The position numbers and the translations under genes were made by a program. Below, in pieces: positions 44,746 to 53,249 of a stretch of 64,000 nucleotides of DNA. Position 1 is the stretch's first letter. Every line of letters starts with the position of its first letter. This DNA comes from CAVSMC01 sp963798655 (lineage in GTDB: Bacteria; Pseudomonadota; Gammaproteobacteria; Burkholderiales; Casimicrobiaceae), in assembly GCA_963798655.1 (NCBI GenBank), contig CAWCUH010000007.1, forward strand, positions 124,001 to 188,000. The letters are read 5' to 3'. The notes under the pieces are model-generated. The model worked only from the letters and a program-made list of their open reading frames with translations, did not search any database and was not told where the DNA came from.

Positions 44746-45954
44746 ATGCCCATCGATTTCCTTTCTGTCCTCGCGTACGGCCTGATGTCCATGCCGTGGT
44801 GGGGCTACGTCGTCGTGACGCTCGTGCTGACGCACGTCACGATCGCGTCCGTGACGATCTTCCTGCACCGTGCCCAGGCGCACCGCGCGCTCGATCTGCA
44901 CCCTGTCGTGAGCCACTTCTTTCGCTTCTGGCTGTGGCTTACAACCGGCATGGTGACGAAGGAATGGGTGGCGATCCACCGCAAGCACCACGCGAAGGTC
45001 GAGACGGCCGACGATCCGCACAGCCCGCAGACGCGCGGGATCCGCAAGGTGTTCTGGCAGGGCAGCGAGCTCTACCGCGACGAGGCGAAGAACGCCGAGA
45101 CGCTGTCGAAGTACGGCAGCGGCACGCCCGACGACTGGATGGAGCGCAATGTCTACACGCCGTACAGCTGGCAGGGCGTCGGCCTGATGCTCGCCGTCGA
45201 CGTCGTGCTGTTCGGCCCGATCGGCCTCACGATGTGGGCGATCCAGATGCTGTGGATTCCCGTCACCGCCGCCGGCGTCATCAACGGCATCGGCCACTAC
45301 TGGGGCTACCGCAACTTCGCCTGCGCCGATGCGTCGACGAACATCGTGCCGTGGGGCATCCTGATCGGCGGCGAGGAGCTGCACAACAATCATCACGCGT
45401 ACGGATCGTCGGCGAAGCTCTCGTCGCGCTGGTACGAGTTCGACATCGGCTGGGCGTACATCCGCCTGCTGTCGCTGCTGAAGCTCGCCAAGGTGCGCAA
45501 GGTCGCTCCACGGCTCGCGGTGGCGAAGACCGGCAAGGCGGCGCCCGACCTCGCGACGCTGCAGGCGATCCTCACGCATCGCTATGCGATCGCGACCAGC
45601 TACGCGCGCTCGCTTCGCGCGTCCTGCGCCGCGGAGCTCGCGCAGCTTCGCGCACGCGCCGGCGGCCACGATATCCACCTCCCGAGCATGCGCAAGCTCA
45701 AGTTCTGGCTCGCAGCGGACGGCGTCGGCGAGCTCGCCGACAGCGATCGGCGCACGCTCGCGCACGCGCTCGAGCACAGCAAGGCGATCGCGACGATCTA
45801 CGCGATGCGCCAGGAGCTGAACGGCCTGTGGGAGCGCTCGACCGAGTCGAGCGAGCAGCTGCTCGCGCGGCTGCAGGACTGGTGCCATCGCGCCGAAGCG
45901 TCGGGAATCGACGCGCTCGCGAAGTTCTCGCTGCAGCTCAAGCGCTACGCGTAG
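44746..45954 (+). CDS. Membrane fatty acid desaturase (acyl-CoA/acyl-lipid delta-9 type)
   Basis: Di-iron membrane desaturase that puts a double bond into fatty acyl chains. 402 residues. The three histidine boxes are HRAQAH, HRKHH (in AIHRKHHAKVETADDPHSP) and HNNHH (GGEELHNNHHAYGSSAKLS). Membrane stretches precede the first box and lie between boxes two and three. About 145 residues after the catalytic domain form a soluble helical extension (LTHRYAIATSYARSLRASC...ELNGLWERSTESSEQLLARL) rich in Leu, Ala, Arg and Glu. Its own promoter and terminator make it a single-gene unit. Confidence 0.9.
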   Translation: MPIDFLSVLAYGLMSMPWWGYVVVTLVLTHVTIASVTIFLHRAQAHRALDLHPVVSHFFRFWLWLTTGMVTKEWVAIHRKHHAKVETADDPHSPQTRGIRKVFWQGSELYRDEAKNAETLSKYGSGTPDDWMERNVYTPYSWQGVGLMLAVDVVLFGPIGLTMWAIQMLWIPVTAAGVINGIGHYWGYRNFACADASTNIVPWGILIGGEELHNNHHAYGSSAKLSSRWYEFDIGWAYIRLLSLLKLAKVRKVAPRLAVAKTGKAAPDLATLQAILTHRYAIATSYARSLRASCAAELAQLRARAGGHDIHLPSMRKLKFWLAADGVGELADSDRRTLAHALEHSKAIATIYAMRQELNGLWERSTESSEQLLARLQDWCHRAEASGIDALAKFSLQLKRYA

Positions 45955-45975
45955 CTTCCTTGCCGCGAACCAAGA

Positions 45976-46001
45976 AAAAGCCCGCCGGTCGGCGGGCTTT
46001 T
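45976..46001. terminator. Bidirectional intrinsic terminator
   Basis: AAAAGCCCGCCG-GT-CGGCGGGCTTTT: a 12-bp stem with A/T ends on both sides. It lies 22 bases after the desaturase stop and 97 bases after the rpmG stop on the other strand, so it serves both converging units. Confidence 0.92.
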
Positions 46002-46097
46002 CATTGGGGCGAAGAATATCCGGTGGTCGGGAATGACGTGTCGCGGATGGTGTCACTTCGAGGCCGACGTTCCTGCCCGGGGAATCCGCTTTCCGCG

Positions 46098-46265
46098 CTA
46101 CTTGAGCTTCGCTTCCTTGTACTCGACGTGCTTCCGCGCGACGGGATCGAACTTCTTGATCGCCATCTTCTCGGGCATCGTCTTCTTGTTCTTCGTGGTC
46201 GTGTAGAAGTGCCCCGTGCCGGCCGACGACTCGAGCTTGATCTTTTCGCGAACCTTGGATGCCAT
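46098..46265 (-). CDS. rpmG: 50S ribosomal protein L33
   Basis: 55 residues, MASKVREKIKLESSAGTGHF at the start and KKFDPVARKHVEYKEAKLK at the end, the full normal length. It is the non-zinc type, without cysteines. It follows rpmB by 18 bases in the same transcript, as in most Proteobacteria. Confidence 0.97.
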   Translation of the reverse strand: MASKVREKIKLESSAGTGHFYTTTKNKKTMPEKMAIKKFDPVARKHVEYKEAKLK

Positions 46266-46283
46266 GCGAAACTCCTTTGACCG

Positions 46284-46520
46284 CTAGATGCGCTCGCCGC
46301 GCGCGCGAAGCTCGGCGAGGACGACGTCGATGCCCTTCTTGTCGATCGTGCGAAGGCCCGCGTTGGTGAGCCGCAGCTTCACCCAGCGGTTTTCGCCGTC
46401 GACCCAGAACCGGCGCTCCTGCAGGTTGGGCAGGAAGCGGCGCTTCGTCCGATTGTTCGCGTGCGAGACGTTGTTGCCCACGCGCGGGGCCTTTCCGGTG
46501 ACCTGACAGACTCGAGCCAT
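46284..46520 (-). CDS. rpmB: 50S ribosomal protein L28
   Basis: 78 residues: MARVCQVTGKAPRVGNNVSH, NRTKRRFLPNLQERRFWVDG and LRLTNAGLRTIDKKGIDVVL. Full length for the family and first gene of the rpmB-rpmG pair. Confidence 0.97.
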   Translation of the reverse strand: MARVCQVTGKAPRVGNNVSHANNRTKRRFLPNLQERRFWVDGENRWVKLRLTNAGLRTIDKKGIDVVLAELRARGERI

Positions 46521-46602
46521 CGCTCGCTCCTTCTACGGGGCCCGCCGGCGCCTGCACGGGCGGCGGCCGGCCCGAAACTGGGGTGGATCGGCAAAGTCGT
46601 CA

Positions 46603-46632
46603 ATTATAGCTGGGAAAGGGACGCTCGATCAA
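46603..46632 (-). promoter_or_regulatory. rpmB-rpmG promoter
   Basis: On the minus strand TTGATC (46632-46627), an 18-base spacer and TATAAT (46608-46603) precede rpmB with a leader of about 75 bases. The stop codon of the upstream glycosyltransferase frame falls inside the -10 box. Confidence 0.75.
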
Positions 46633-48170
46633 CCGGTTGAGGAAAATCGCAGGCGTTTGCGCCGGCCGGTACGACGCTGCCCGGCGCGCAGCCTTGCAAT
46701 CGTTCGGTGAGCCTCGAGGTTTCGGAGACGGGCACGTCCATCAGCGGTGAGCGCTGAAGGTCGTCCCGGAGCGTGCGATGCAGCCGCTCGCGCATTGCGC
46801 ATCCATGGCGAGCGCACGTTCAACTCGACATACTGTGCGGTGAATCGGCGATCAACTCGGTTTTGCCGAGCGTGCGCAGCAGGCTGTACGTACGCGCGAG
46901 ATCGACCGTGATCCGGCGAGCCCGACGACGGGTACGCCCATCGACAATGTGTCGAGGCTCGTCGTGGCGCCGTTGTAGGGCGTCGCGTCGAGCGCGATGT
47001 CGATGTCGTTGAACGCGGCAAGGTACTGACGCCTCGGCAGCCGCTTCGTGAACTCGACACATGCCGGGTCGATCGCCAGCCGTTCCAGTCGCGAAGCATT
47101 TGCTCTTCGACGTCGACGGACGCGATCCCGGCGACGCGCAGCCGCGCGTGCGGCAGACGCGCGAGCACCTGCGACCACAACGCGAGGCACGTGTCGTTCA
47201 GCTTCGGGTACTGATTGAACGATCCGAACACGACGTGGCCAGCATGTCCGTTGGCGGTGGCCGAGCGATCGGCACTTCGACCAACGGCGCATAAACCCAT
47301 TGGCTGCCGGGAAGCCGATACAGGCGTTCCGTGTGGTGCGTCTCGGTGAGCCCGCTGGGTCGGTGTTCGCGTCGACGATCCGATAGTCGATCGTGCGTAC
47401 GCCGGTCGTGCACAGGTATCCCAGCCAGGACGCCTGCACCGGCGCCGGCTTCCGCGCGAAGACGCCGAAGCGGCTCTCGGCGGTATGTCCGGCGAGGTCG
47501 ATCAGTATGTCGATCGAGTCCTGCCGGATCACGTCCGCCGCCTGATCGTCCGTCAGTCGCGTGAGATCGCGCCATCGATCGCCGAACCGTGCCTGCAGCT
47601 CGTCGGTATGCTTGTCGCGGTAACGCGTATTGCTGTAGCAGAAGAAGGCGCACTGCGACGCGTCATGCCGGTCGAGCACGGGTGCGACGAACTGCGCAAC
47701 AGGATGACGCGAAAATCCGGCGATACATAGCCGACGCGCAGCGGTCGATCCGGATCGAGTGAATTGCGATACCGGCGATCACGGGAGGCGTCACATCGGC
47801 GAGCCATCGCCGAACGCGCGATGCCGTCGCATAGCGCGACGGGATCGATCGAACCACCAGTGAGAGCGACAGCAGGTACGACTAGGCACGGCAGCCCGGA
47901 TCGAGCGCGATCGCCTGCGATAAAGACGACCGCGGCGCGGCCGCGCCGGCGCACCGAGATAGGCGAGATCACGTACGGATCGGGCACTGCGGCACGCCGA
48001 TCGCGCGACGAAGCTGCGCGGTGGCCCCCCCAGCGGCTCGGGAAATCAGCGCGATGCCGACCTGCGCCGCGGCGCGCGCGAGCAACGGCCGCCGGTGGGG
48101 TCGGCGCCAGCGTCCCGACGACAACGCCCGCGTACCACGGTCGCGTCGTCGTCACGCGCCGCGCGCGATA
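46604..48170 (-). pseudogene. SPINDLY/OGT-like O-GlcNAc transferase family protein, C-terminal part, frameshifted
   Basis: The catalytic half of a bacterial glycosyltransferase 41 protein can be pieced together across frames: DRPLRVGYVSPDFR, HPVAQFVAPVLDRHDASQC, DILIDLAGHTAESRFGVFAR, APVQASWLGYLCTTGVRTID, VVFGSFNQYPKLNDTCLALW, DIDIALDATPYNGATTSLDT and LSMGVPVVGLAGSR, ending in MRERLHRTLRDDLQRSPLMD. Such proteins usually start with TPR repeats; no TPR is readable upstream of about 47800. Many frame breaks occur. Whether this is a decayed gene or poor sequence is unresolved; the neighbouring G-tract argues for poor sequence at least in part. Confidence 0.6.
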
Positions 48171-48614
48171 GAGCCGCCGAGCAGCAACACGCCCGACGCA
48201 CGTCGTCGAGTGCGACGGCGCGCAGATAGACCCCGCCGGCCCGCCGCCGCGCTACCGATCGCGCGAGGTCGAGCGCGCGCCGACGTCGTCGGGATCGTCG
48301 GCGACGCTCGCCGCAGCCAATCGACAGCCGGCGGCGCGATCGGTGGCGCGAGGAGCGCAAGGCCGCGTGCGCGGCGACGAGATCGGGCAACGAGCGCCGC
48401 CCGGAGTACCCCTCGGCCGTCGCCACATCGCGCTCCCAGGTACACGCGCAGAGCAGGCGCGCGCGAGCGCGGACGAGGTGAACCGCCAGCGCGCGCGAGC
48501 GCGAGGGGGGAGCGGGAGGAAGGGGGGAAGGGGAGGGGGAGGGGAGGGGGGGTGCGATCGGCGTCGTCGCCGCAAACGCCGGAGCCGATCTGTTTCATAT
48601 CGTGCGCTGCCCGA

Positions 48615-48670
<56 letters not shown>

Positions 48671-49039
48671 CGGGGCGGAGGGGAATCAGCGAATCCGCGG
48701 GGCGCGCGCGCGACGGCAGCGGTGTGCGCTAGAACCGCCCGCGCTCGATCTCTGGGCCCCCGTATTCACGTCGCGCCCGTGATCGGTCCGCTCGGCGACA
48801 CGTACAGCCGTCCGATATCCATCCGCCGACGATCGTCGCATCACGACGTCAGCGACGCGATTCTGCGAAGCCGTCCGCCAACACATGGATGAATCCGGCA
48901 CACGTGCGCCCGCGGCTGTAGTAGTGCCGAGGGCGAGCAGTAGACGGCATCGAACGCGCGGCGAGCCGGCAGCGCGGCGCGCACAGACCCGCCCCGCGGA
49001 CGAGCCAGCAGCAGGACCACCGCGAGCGGGAAGCGGAAC

Positions 49040-49111
49040 GAGGGCGCGAAAGAGGCGGGGAGGGGGGGAAGGGGAGGAGAAAGAGGAAAAGAGGGGAGAG
49101 GAGAAAGGAGA
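49040..49111. repeat. Polypurine tract abutting the radC stop
   Basis: The plus strand is almost only G and A (AGAGGCGGGGAGGGGGGGAA...GAGGAGAAAGAGG). On the coding strand of radC this is a polypyrimidine run directly after the TAG at 49113. It may act as a terminator-like or rho-related region, or be an artefact. Confidence 0.7.
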
Positions 49112-49112
49112 G

Positions 49113-49784
49113 CTACAACAGCCCGCGCTCGGCGAACGACACCAGGCGCCCGCCGGCGACGACGAAGTGATCGAGCGCCCGTATGTCGACCAGCGCCAGC
49201 GCCTGCTTCAGCGCCTGCGTCAGCAGCTCGTCGGCCCGGCTCGGCTCGGCGACGCCCGACGGATGGTTGTGCGCGAAGATCATCGCGGCCGCGTTGTGCG
49301 CGAGCGCGGCCTTGACCACCTCGCGCGGGTACACGCTCGTTTGCGACAGCGTGCCGCGGAACAGCTCCTCGACAGCGATCAACCGGTTCTGGCTGTCGAG
49401 ATACAGGCCGACGAACACTTCGTGCGCGCGCGTGCCGAGCGTGAGCTTCAGGTAGTCGCGTACCGCTTCGGGGGAGGCGAGCGTGTCCTGCGCGCGCGCC
49501 TCGCGCAGCAGCGCACGGCGCGCGAGCTCGCCGATTGCAGCGAATTGCGCCGCACGCGCCGAACCGACGCCGCGCACCGATGGACGCCGCGCGCCGGGTG
49601 CGAGCAACCCCGCTACGCCGCCGGCCGCGGCGAGCAGATCGCGCGCGACGTCGAGCGCCGATCGGCCGGCGCTCCCGGTGCCGAGCAGCAGCGCGACGAG
49701 CTCGGCATCGGTCAGCGACGACGCGCCGTGCGCGAGCAATCGCTCGCGGGGCCGCTCGCAGTCGGTGAACGTCGATTCGGGCAC
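49113..49784 (-). CDS. radC: RadC-family JAB1/MPN domain protein
   Basis: 223 residues from the GTG at 49784. N-terminal helix-hairpin-helix-like part (GASSLTDAELVALLLGTGSA; SVRGVGSARAAQFAAIGELA), then the JAMM metalloprotease-like motif FAHNHPSGVAEPSRADELLT with glutamate upstream. RadC was once tied to DNA repair; its real role is unsettled. It is divergent from coaBC, a conserved arrangement. Confidence 0.93.
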   Translation of the reverse strand: MPESTFTDCERPRERLLAHGASSLTDAELVALLLGTGSAGRSALDVARDLLAAAGGVAGLLAPGARRPSVRGVGSARAAQFAAIGELARRALLREARAQDTLASPEAVRDYLKLTLGTRAHEVFVGLYLDSQNRLIAVEELFRGTLSQTSVYPREVVKAALAHNAAAMIFAHNHPSGVAEPSRADELLTQALKQALALVDIRALDHFVVAGGRLVSFAERGLL

Positions 49785-49870
49785 CGTTCGCTCGTCGGTC
49801 GATGGAACACGTGGCGAGTGTAAACTGCGCGCGAACGGTCGCAATCGGCAGGTCGGCCGATGCACCGCTT

Positions 49871-49937
49871 GTCGTCCCCGCGAAGCGCGACCCGGTGTCG
49901 TTACGTCGCTGGATTCCCGCCTTCGCGGGAATGACGA
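49871..49937. repeat. Family B repeat, inverted pair, copy 2
   Basis: A good copy, GCTGGATTCCCGCCTTCGCG followed by GGAATGACGA (49908-49937, hairpin 49913-49932), is preceded by a degenerate copy in the opposite orientation (49871-49901, GTCGTCCCCGCGAAGCGCG...). They fill most of the radC-coaBC gap and end 16 bases before the coaBC start. Confidence 0.85.
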
Positions 49938-49953
49938 CCGATGTTCCAATACC

Positions 49954-51145
49954 ATGCCTATCCGTTCGCTTCGTCGTGTCGTGGTCGGACTCACCGGCGG
50001 CATCGCCGCGTACAAGTCCGCCGAGCTGACGCGGCTCTTCGTCAAGGCCGGCGTCGCCGTCGACGTCGTGATGACGCCGTCCGCATGCCGCTTCATCACG
50101 CCGATCACGATGCAGGCGCTGTCGGGACGCCCCGTTCGAACCGATCTGTGGGAATCGGGCGCCGACAACGGCATGGGTCACATCGACCTCACGCGCGGCG
50201 CCGACGCGATCGTCGTCGCACCGGCGTCGGCCGACTTCATCGCCAAGGTCGCCAGCGGCCACGCCGACGACCTGCTGTCGACGCTGTGCAGCGCGCGCGA
50301 TTGCCCGCTCTTCGTCGCGCCGGCGATGAATCGCCAGATGTGGCACAACGCGGCGACGCAGCGCAACGTCGAGCGGCTCGCGGCGGACGGCGTCGCGATC
50401 CTCGGCCCGGGCAGCGGCGACCAGGCCTGCGGCGAAGTCGGCGACGGCCGGATGCTCGAGCCGCAGGAGATCTTCGACGCGGTCGTCGCCGGCGGTGCAA
50501 CCGAAAGTGCTCGCCGGCAAGCGAGTACTTATCACGGCGGGCCCGACGTTCGAGGCGATCGATCCGGTGCGCGGCATCACCAACTTAAGCTCCGGCAAGA
50601 TGGGCTACGCGATTGCGCAGGCGGCCGCGGAAGCCGGCGCGCGCGTGACGATGGTGAGCGGACCGACGTCGCTCGCGACGCCGGCGAACGTCGAGCGCAT
50701 CGACGTGCAGAGCGCGGCCGAGATGGCGAGCGCGGTGAAGTCGCGCGTGCCGACATGCGACGTGTTCGTCGCGGTCGCAGCGGTCGCCGATTACACGCCG
50801 GTCGCGACGTCCGAGCGCAAGATGAAGAAGGCGAACGCTCCGCTGTCGATCGAGCTCAAGCCGACGGTCGACATCCTTGCGACGGTCGCGGCCCTTCCCG
50901 GCGCACCGTACTGCGTCGGCTTCGCCGCGGAGAGCCATGACGTGATCGCGCACGCCGAGGAGAAGCGGCGGCGCAAGAAGCTGCCGCTGATCGTTGCCAA
51001 CCGCGCGCAGGACGCGATGGGCGCCGACGACAACGCGGTGACGCTGCTCGACGATGCCGGCGCGCATCCGCTTCCCGCGATGGACAAGCTCGCGCTCGCG
51101 CGCACGCTGGTCGCCGAAATCGCGAAGCGGCTCGCAAAGCGCTGA
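49954..51145 (+). CDS. coaBC: Phosphopantothenoylcysteine decarboxylase/synthase, one frameshift
   Basis: Bifunctional coenzyme A biosynthesis enzyme. The CoaC half (49954 to about 50493) has VVVGLTGGIAAYKSAELTRL, the active-site PAMNRQMWHNAATQRNV and the cysteine flap GSGDQACGEVGDGRM. The CoaB half (to 51145) has KRVLITAGPTFEAIDPVRGI, TNLSSGKMGYAIAQA and SERKMKKANAPLSIELKPT. One extra G at about 50493 (GGCGGTGC) separates the halves; without it the protein would be about 396 residues and complete. An essential gene, so a sequence error is the likely explanation. Confidence 0.92.
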
Positions 51146-51236
51146 AACGTGGCGAATCCTTCAGTCGCTCGGACGATGCGGCTGAAGAGCGGCCAGGGTC
51201 AACATGATCCCGCGCTGGACGCACGCATCGCGTCTT

Positions 51237-51260
51237 GATATACAATCCGAGATGTATATC
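51237..51260 (+). promoter_or_regulatory. Palindromic operator/promoter of the toxin-antitoxin pair
   Basis: GATATACA-ATCCGAGA-TGTATATC: perfect 8-base arms around 8 bases, 15 bases before the antitoxin ATG. TACAAT (51241-51246) within it is a plausible -10. AbrB/MazE-type antitoxins repress their own genes through TGTATA-rich palindromes, so autoregulation is likely. Confidence 0.65.
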
Positions 51261-51275
51261 CACCGAGGTGTCGAT

Positions 51276-51511
51276 ATGCGCGAATTGAAATGGGGTAATC
51301 AGCCTCGCTCGTGCGATTGTCGGCCGCAGTCGTCGAAACGCTCGGCCTCAAGGAAGGCGACGACGTCCGCATTTCGGTCGTGGGCTCGCGTGATTTCCGG
51401 GTTGGCAAGTCACCTGGGGCTCGGGACATCCTGGCGCGCCTGAGAAAGTACCGCGGCCGCCTGCCCGCCGACTTCTCGTTCGATCGGCTGGACGCGAATG
51501 AGCGACGCTGA
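51276..51511 (+). pseudogene. AbrB/MazE-type antitoxin, two frame breaks near the start
   Basis: The reconstructed protein is about 77 residues: MRELKWGNSLAVRLSAAVVE then TLGLKEGDDVRISVVGSRDF, a swapped-hairpin AbrB domain, followed by a basic/hydrophobic tail (RLRKYRGRLPADFSFDRLD) that would hold the toxin. Two extra C bases (about 51300 and 51309) interrupt the first 15 codons; if the first 12 codons are ignored, a GTG at 51311 is open to the end. It overlaps the toxin start by 14 bases. Confidence 0.75.
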
Positions 51512-51904
51512 CGTATTCTTCGACAGCAATGTGGTGCTCTATCTGCTCTCGGGCGATACCAGGAAAGCCGAGCGAGCGGAGCAACTGATCGCTACGGGCG
51601 GCGCGATAAGCGTGCAGGTTCTAAACGAAGTCGCCATATCGCAAGGCGCAAGCTCCATTTCTCTTGGTCGGAGGTGCGCGAGATCACCGGCAACCTGCGC
51701 GACGTTTGTTCCGTCGGCCGTTGACCGAACAGACCCACGAACGCGGACTTGCGGTGGCGGCGCGTCTCGGCATCTCGATCTACGACGCGATGATCGTTGC
51801 ATCTGAGCAACTGGCCGGTTGCACGGCGCTCTATAGTCGAGGACTTGCAGCATGGACTTGTCGTCGAACGAATCCTTGCAATCCGCAATCCATTCGTCGG
51901 TTGA
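51498..51904 (+). pseudogene. PIN-domain (VapC-like) toxin, frameshifted
   Basis: Ribonuclease toxin, about 135 residues when reconstructed: MSDADVFFDSNVVLYLLSGD (first acidic residue), TRKAERAEQLIATGGAISVQ, then in other frames WSEVREITGNLRDVCSV, PLTEQTHERGLAVAARLGIS, IYDAMIVASEQLAGCTALYS and EDLQHGLVVERILAIRNPF. The acidic PIN residues are all present. Breaks lie at about 51640, 51712 and 51840. The toxin would be inactive as sequenced; the same residue conservation suggests recent loss or sequence error. Confidence 0.75.
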
Positions 51905-51906
51905 AC

Positions 51907-52358
51907 GTGCCGATTGCGACCATCGACCTCCGGATCCTCGACGAGCGTGTCCGCGCCCATCTGCCGGCGTACGCGACCGACGGATCGGCCGGCATGGACC
52001 TGCGCGCGTGCATCGACGCGCCGATCGACGTCGCGGCCGGACAAACCGTGCTGGTGCCGACCGGCGTCGCGATTCACATCGGCGATCCCGGCTTCGCGGC
52101 GGTGATCCTTCCGCGTTCGGGCCTCGGTCACAAGCACGGCATCGTGCTCGGCAATCTCGTCGGGCTGATCGATTCGGACTACCAGGGCCCGCTGATGGTG
52201 AGCTGCTGGAACCGCGGAGCGACGCCGTACACGCTGCAGCCGATGGAGCGCCTCGCGCAACTCGTCATCGTGCCGATCGTGCACGCGCGGTTCAACGTCG
52301 TCGACGATTTCGAGCGAGCCACCGCGCCGAGGGCGGGTTCGGCAGCACGGGGCGGTAG
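51907..52358 (+). CDS. dut: Deoxyuridine 5'-triphosphate nucleotidohydrolase, frameshift near the end
   Basis: dUTPase: dUTP to dUMP and pyrophosphate. From GTG 51907, two bases after the toxin stop codon. Five family motifs in order: GSAGMDLRACIDAP, LPRSGLGHKHGIVLGN, VGLIDSDYQGPLMVSCWNRG, RLAQLVIVPIV and, after a frame break at about 52326, EGGFGSTGR followed by TAG at 52356. Corrected length about 150, normal for the family. In many relatives dut follows coaBC directly; here the toxin-antitoxin pair lies between. Confidence 0.92.
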
Positions 52359-52454
52359 CAGGCGACGCCGGGCAGGCCGGCCCACACGCGGACGTTGGCA
52401 TTTCCCTTGCTTTTGACCGACACGGGTTCTTCTCTCCGGAGTCAACGTACGCCT

Positions 52455-53195
52455 ATGTCCCGCTGGAAAGCCGCTGGCATCCATTTCGGCATCAGCCTCG
52501 TCATCGCGACGACGCTCGTGTTGGTCATGCTGCTGGTGCTGTACCCGCCGCCCTATTTCGAGCTGATGGGCGGTGACGAGCTGATCTTCTTGATCGCCGG
52601 CTGCGACGTGGTGCTCGGGCCGCTGATCACGCTGATTATCTTCAAGTCCGGAAAGTGGGGACTCAAGTTCGATCTCGCGTGCATCGGGACCGTGCAAGTG
52701 CTCTCGCTCGCGTATGGACTCCATACGATGCTCTTCATCGCCCGGCCGGTGTACACGCTGTTCGTCGTCGACCGCTTTGAAGTCGTGAGCGCGCACGACA
52801 TCAGCGACGACGAGCTCGCGAAGGCGAAGGCGGCGAACACGCCCTTCGCGTCGCTACCGTGGACCGGGCCGAAGCTCGCTGCGGGCCTGCTGCCATCGGA
52901 CCCGAACGAAGGTGTTTCACTCGCCGGCCACGGCGACGTGAAAGGTGCGCCGCGCCTTTACGTGCCCTACGACATCGTCGTCGGCGAGGTCGAGCGCCGA
53001 GCGCGGCCGATCAAGGATTTGCAGGAACGGATCGCACGTTCCGAACCGGGCGCTGCGGCCGAGTTGGCCCGCTACGCTGCGACGCCTGACAGATTCGGCT
53101 ACCTGCCCGTCGTGGGGCTGTTCAATAGCATGACGGCCGTCGTCGACAAGCGCTCGGGGAGCATCGAGACGATCGTCGACTGCGATCCTTGGTGA
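52455..53195 (+). CDS. TfpX/TfpZ-family type IV pilin accessory protein
   Basis: 246 residues starting MSRWKAAGIHFGISLVIATT, with three membrane helices in the first 100 residues (VLVMLLVLYPPPYFELMGGD, VVLGPLITLIIFKSGKWGLK, VQVLSLAYGLHTMLFIA) and a soluble periplasmic domain after VYTLFVVDRFEVV. This matches the TfpX/TfpZ accessory proteins that help assemble or stabilise specific type IV pilins. A pilin gene lies about 4 kb away, separated by two membrane-protein genes. Accessory genes normally adjoin their pilin, so the pairing is tentative. Confidence 0.8.
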   Translation: MSRWKAAGIHFGISLVIATTLVLVMLLVLYPPPYFELMGGDELIFLIAGCDVVLGPLITLIIFKSGKWGLKFDLACIGTVQVLSLAYGLHTMLFIARPVYTLFVVDRFEVVSAHDISDDELAKAKAANTPFASLPWTGPKLAAGLLPSDPNEGVSLAGHGDVKGAPRLYVPYDIVVGEVERRARPIKDLQERIARSEPGAAAELARYAATPDRFGYLPVVGLFNSMTAVVDKRSGSIETIVDCDPW

Positions 53196-53249
53196 TTCGA
53201 TAGCGCGCCGTTCGGTTCCGGGCCGCTGCCCGCACTTTCGCTCGAGCGC

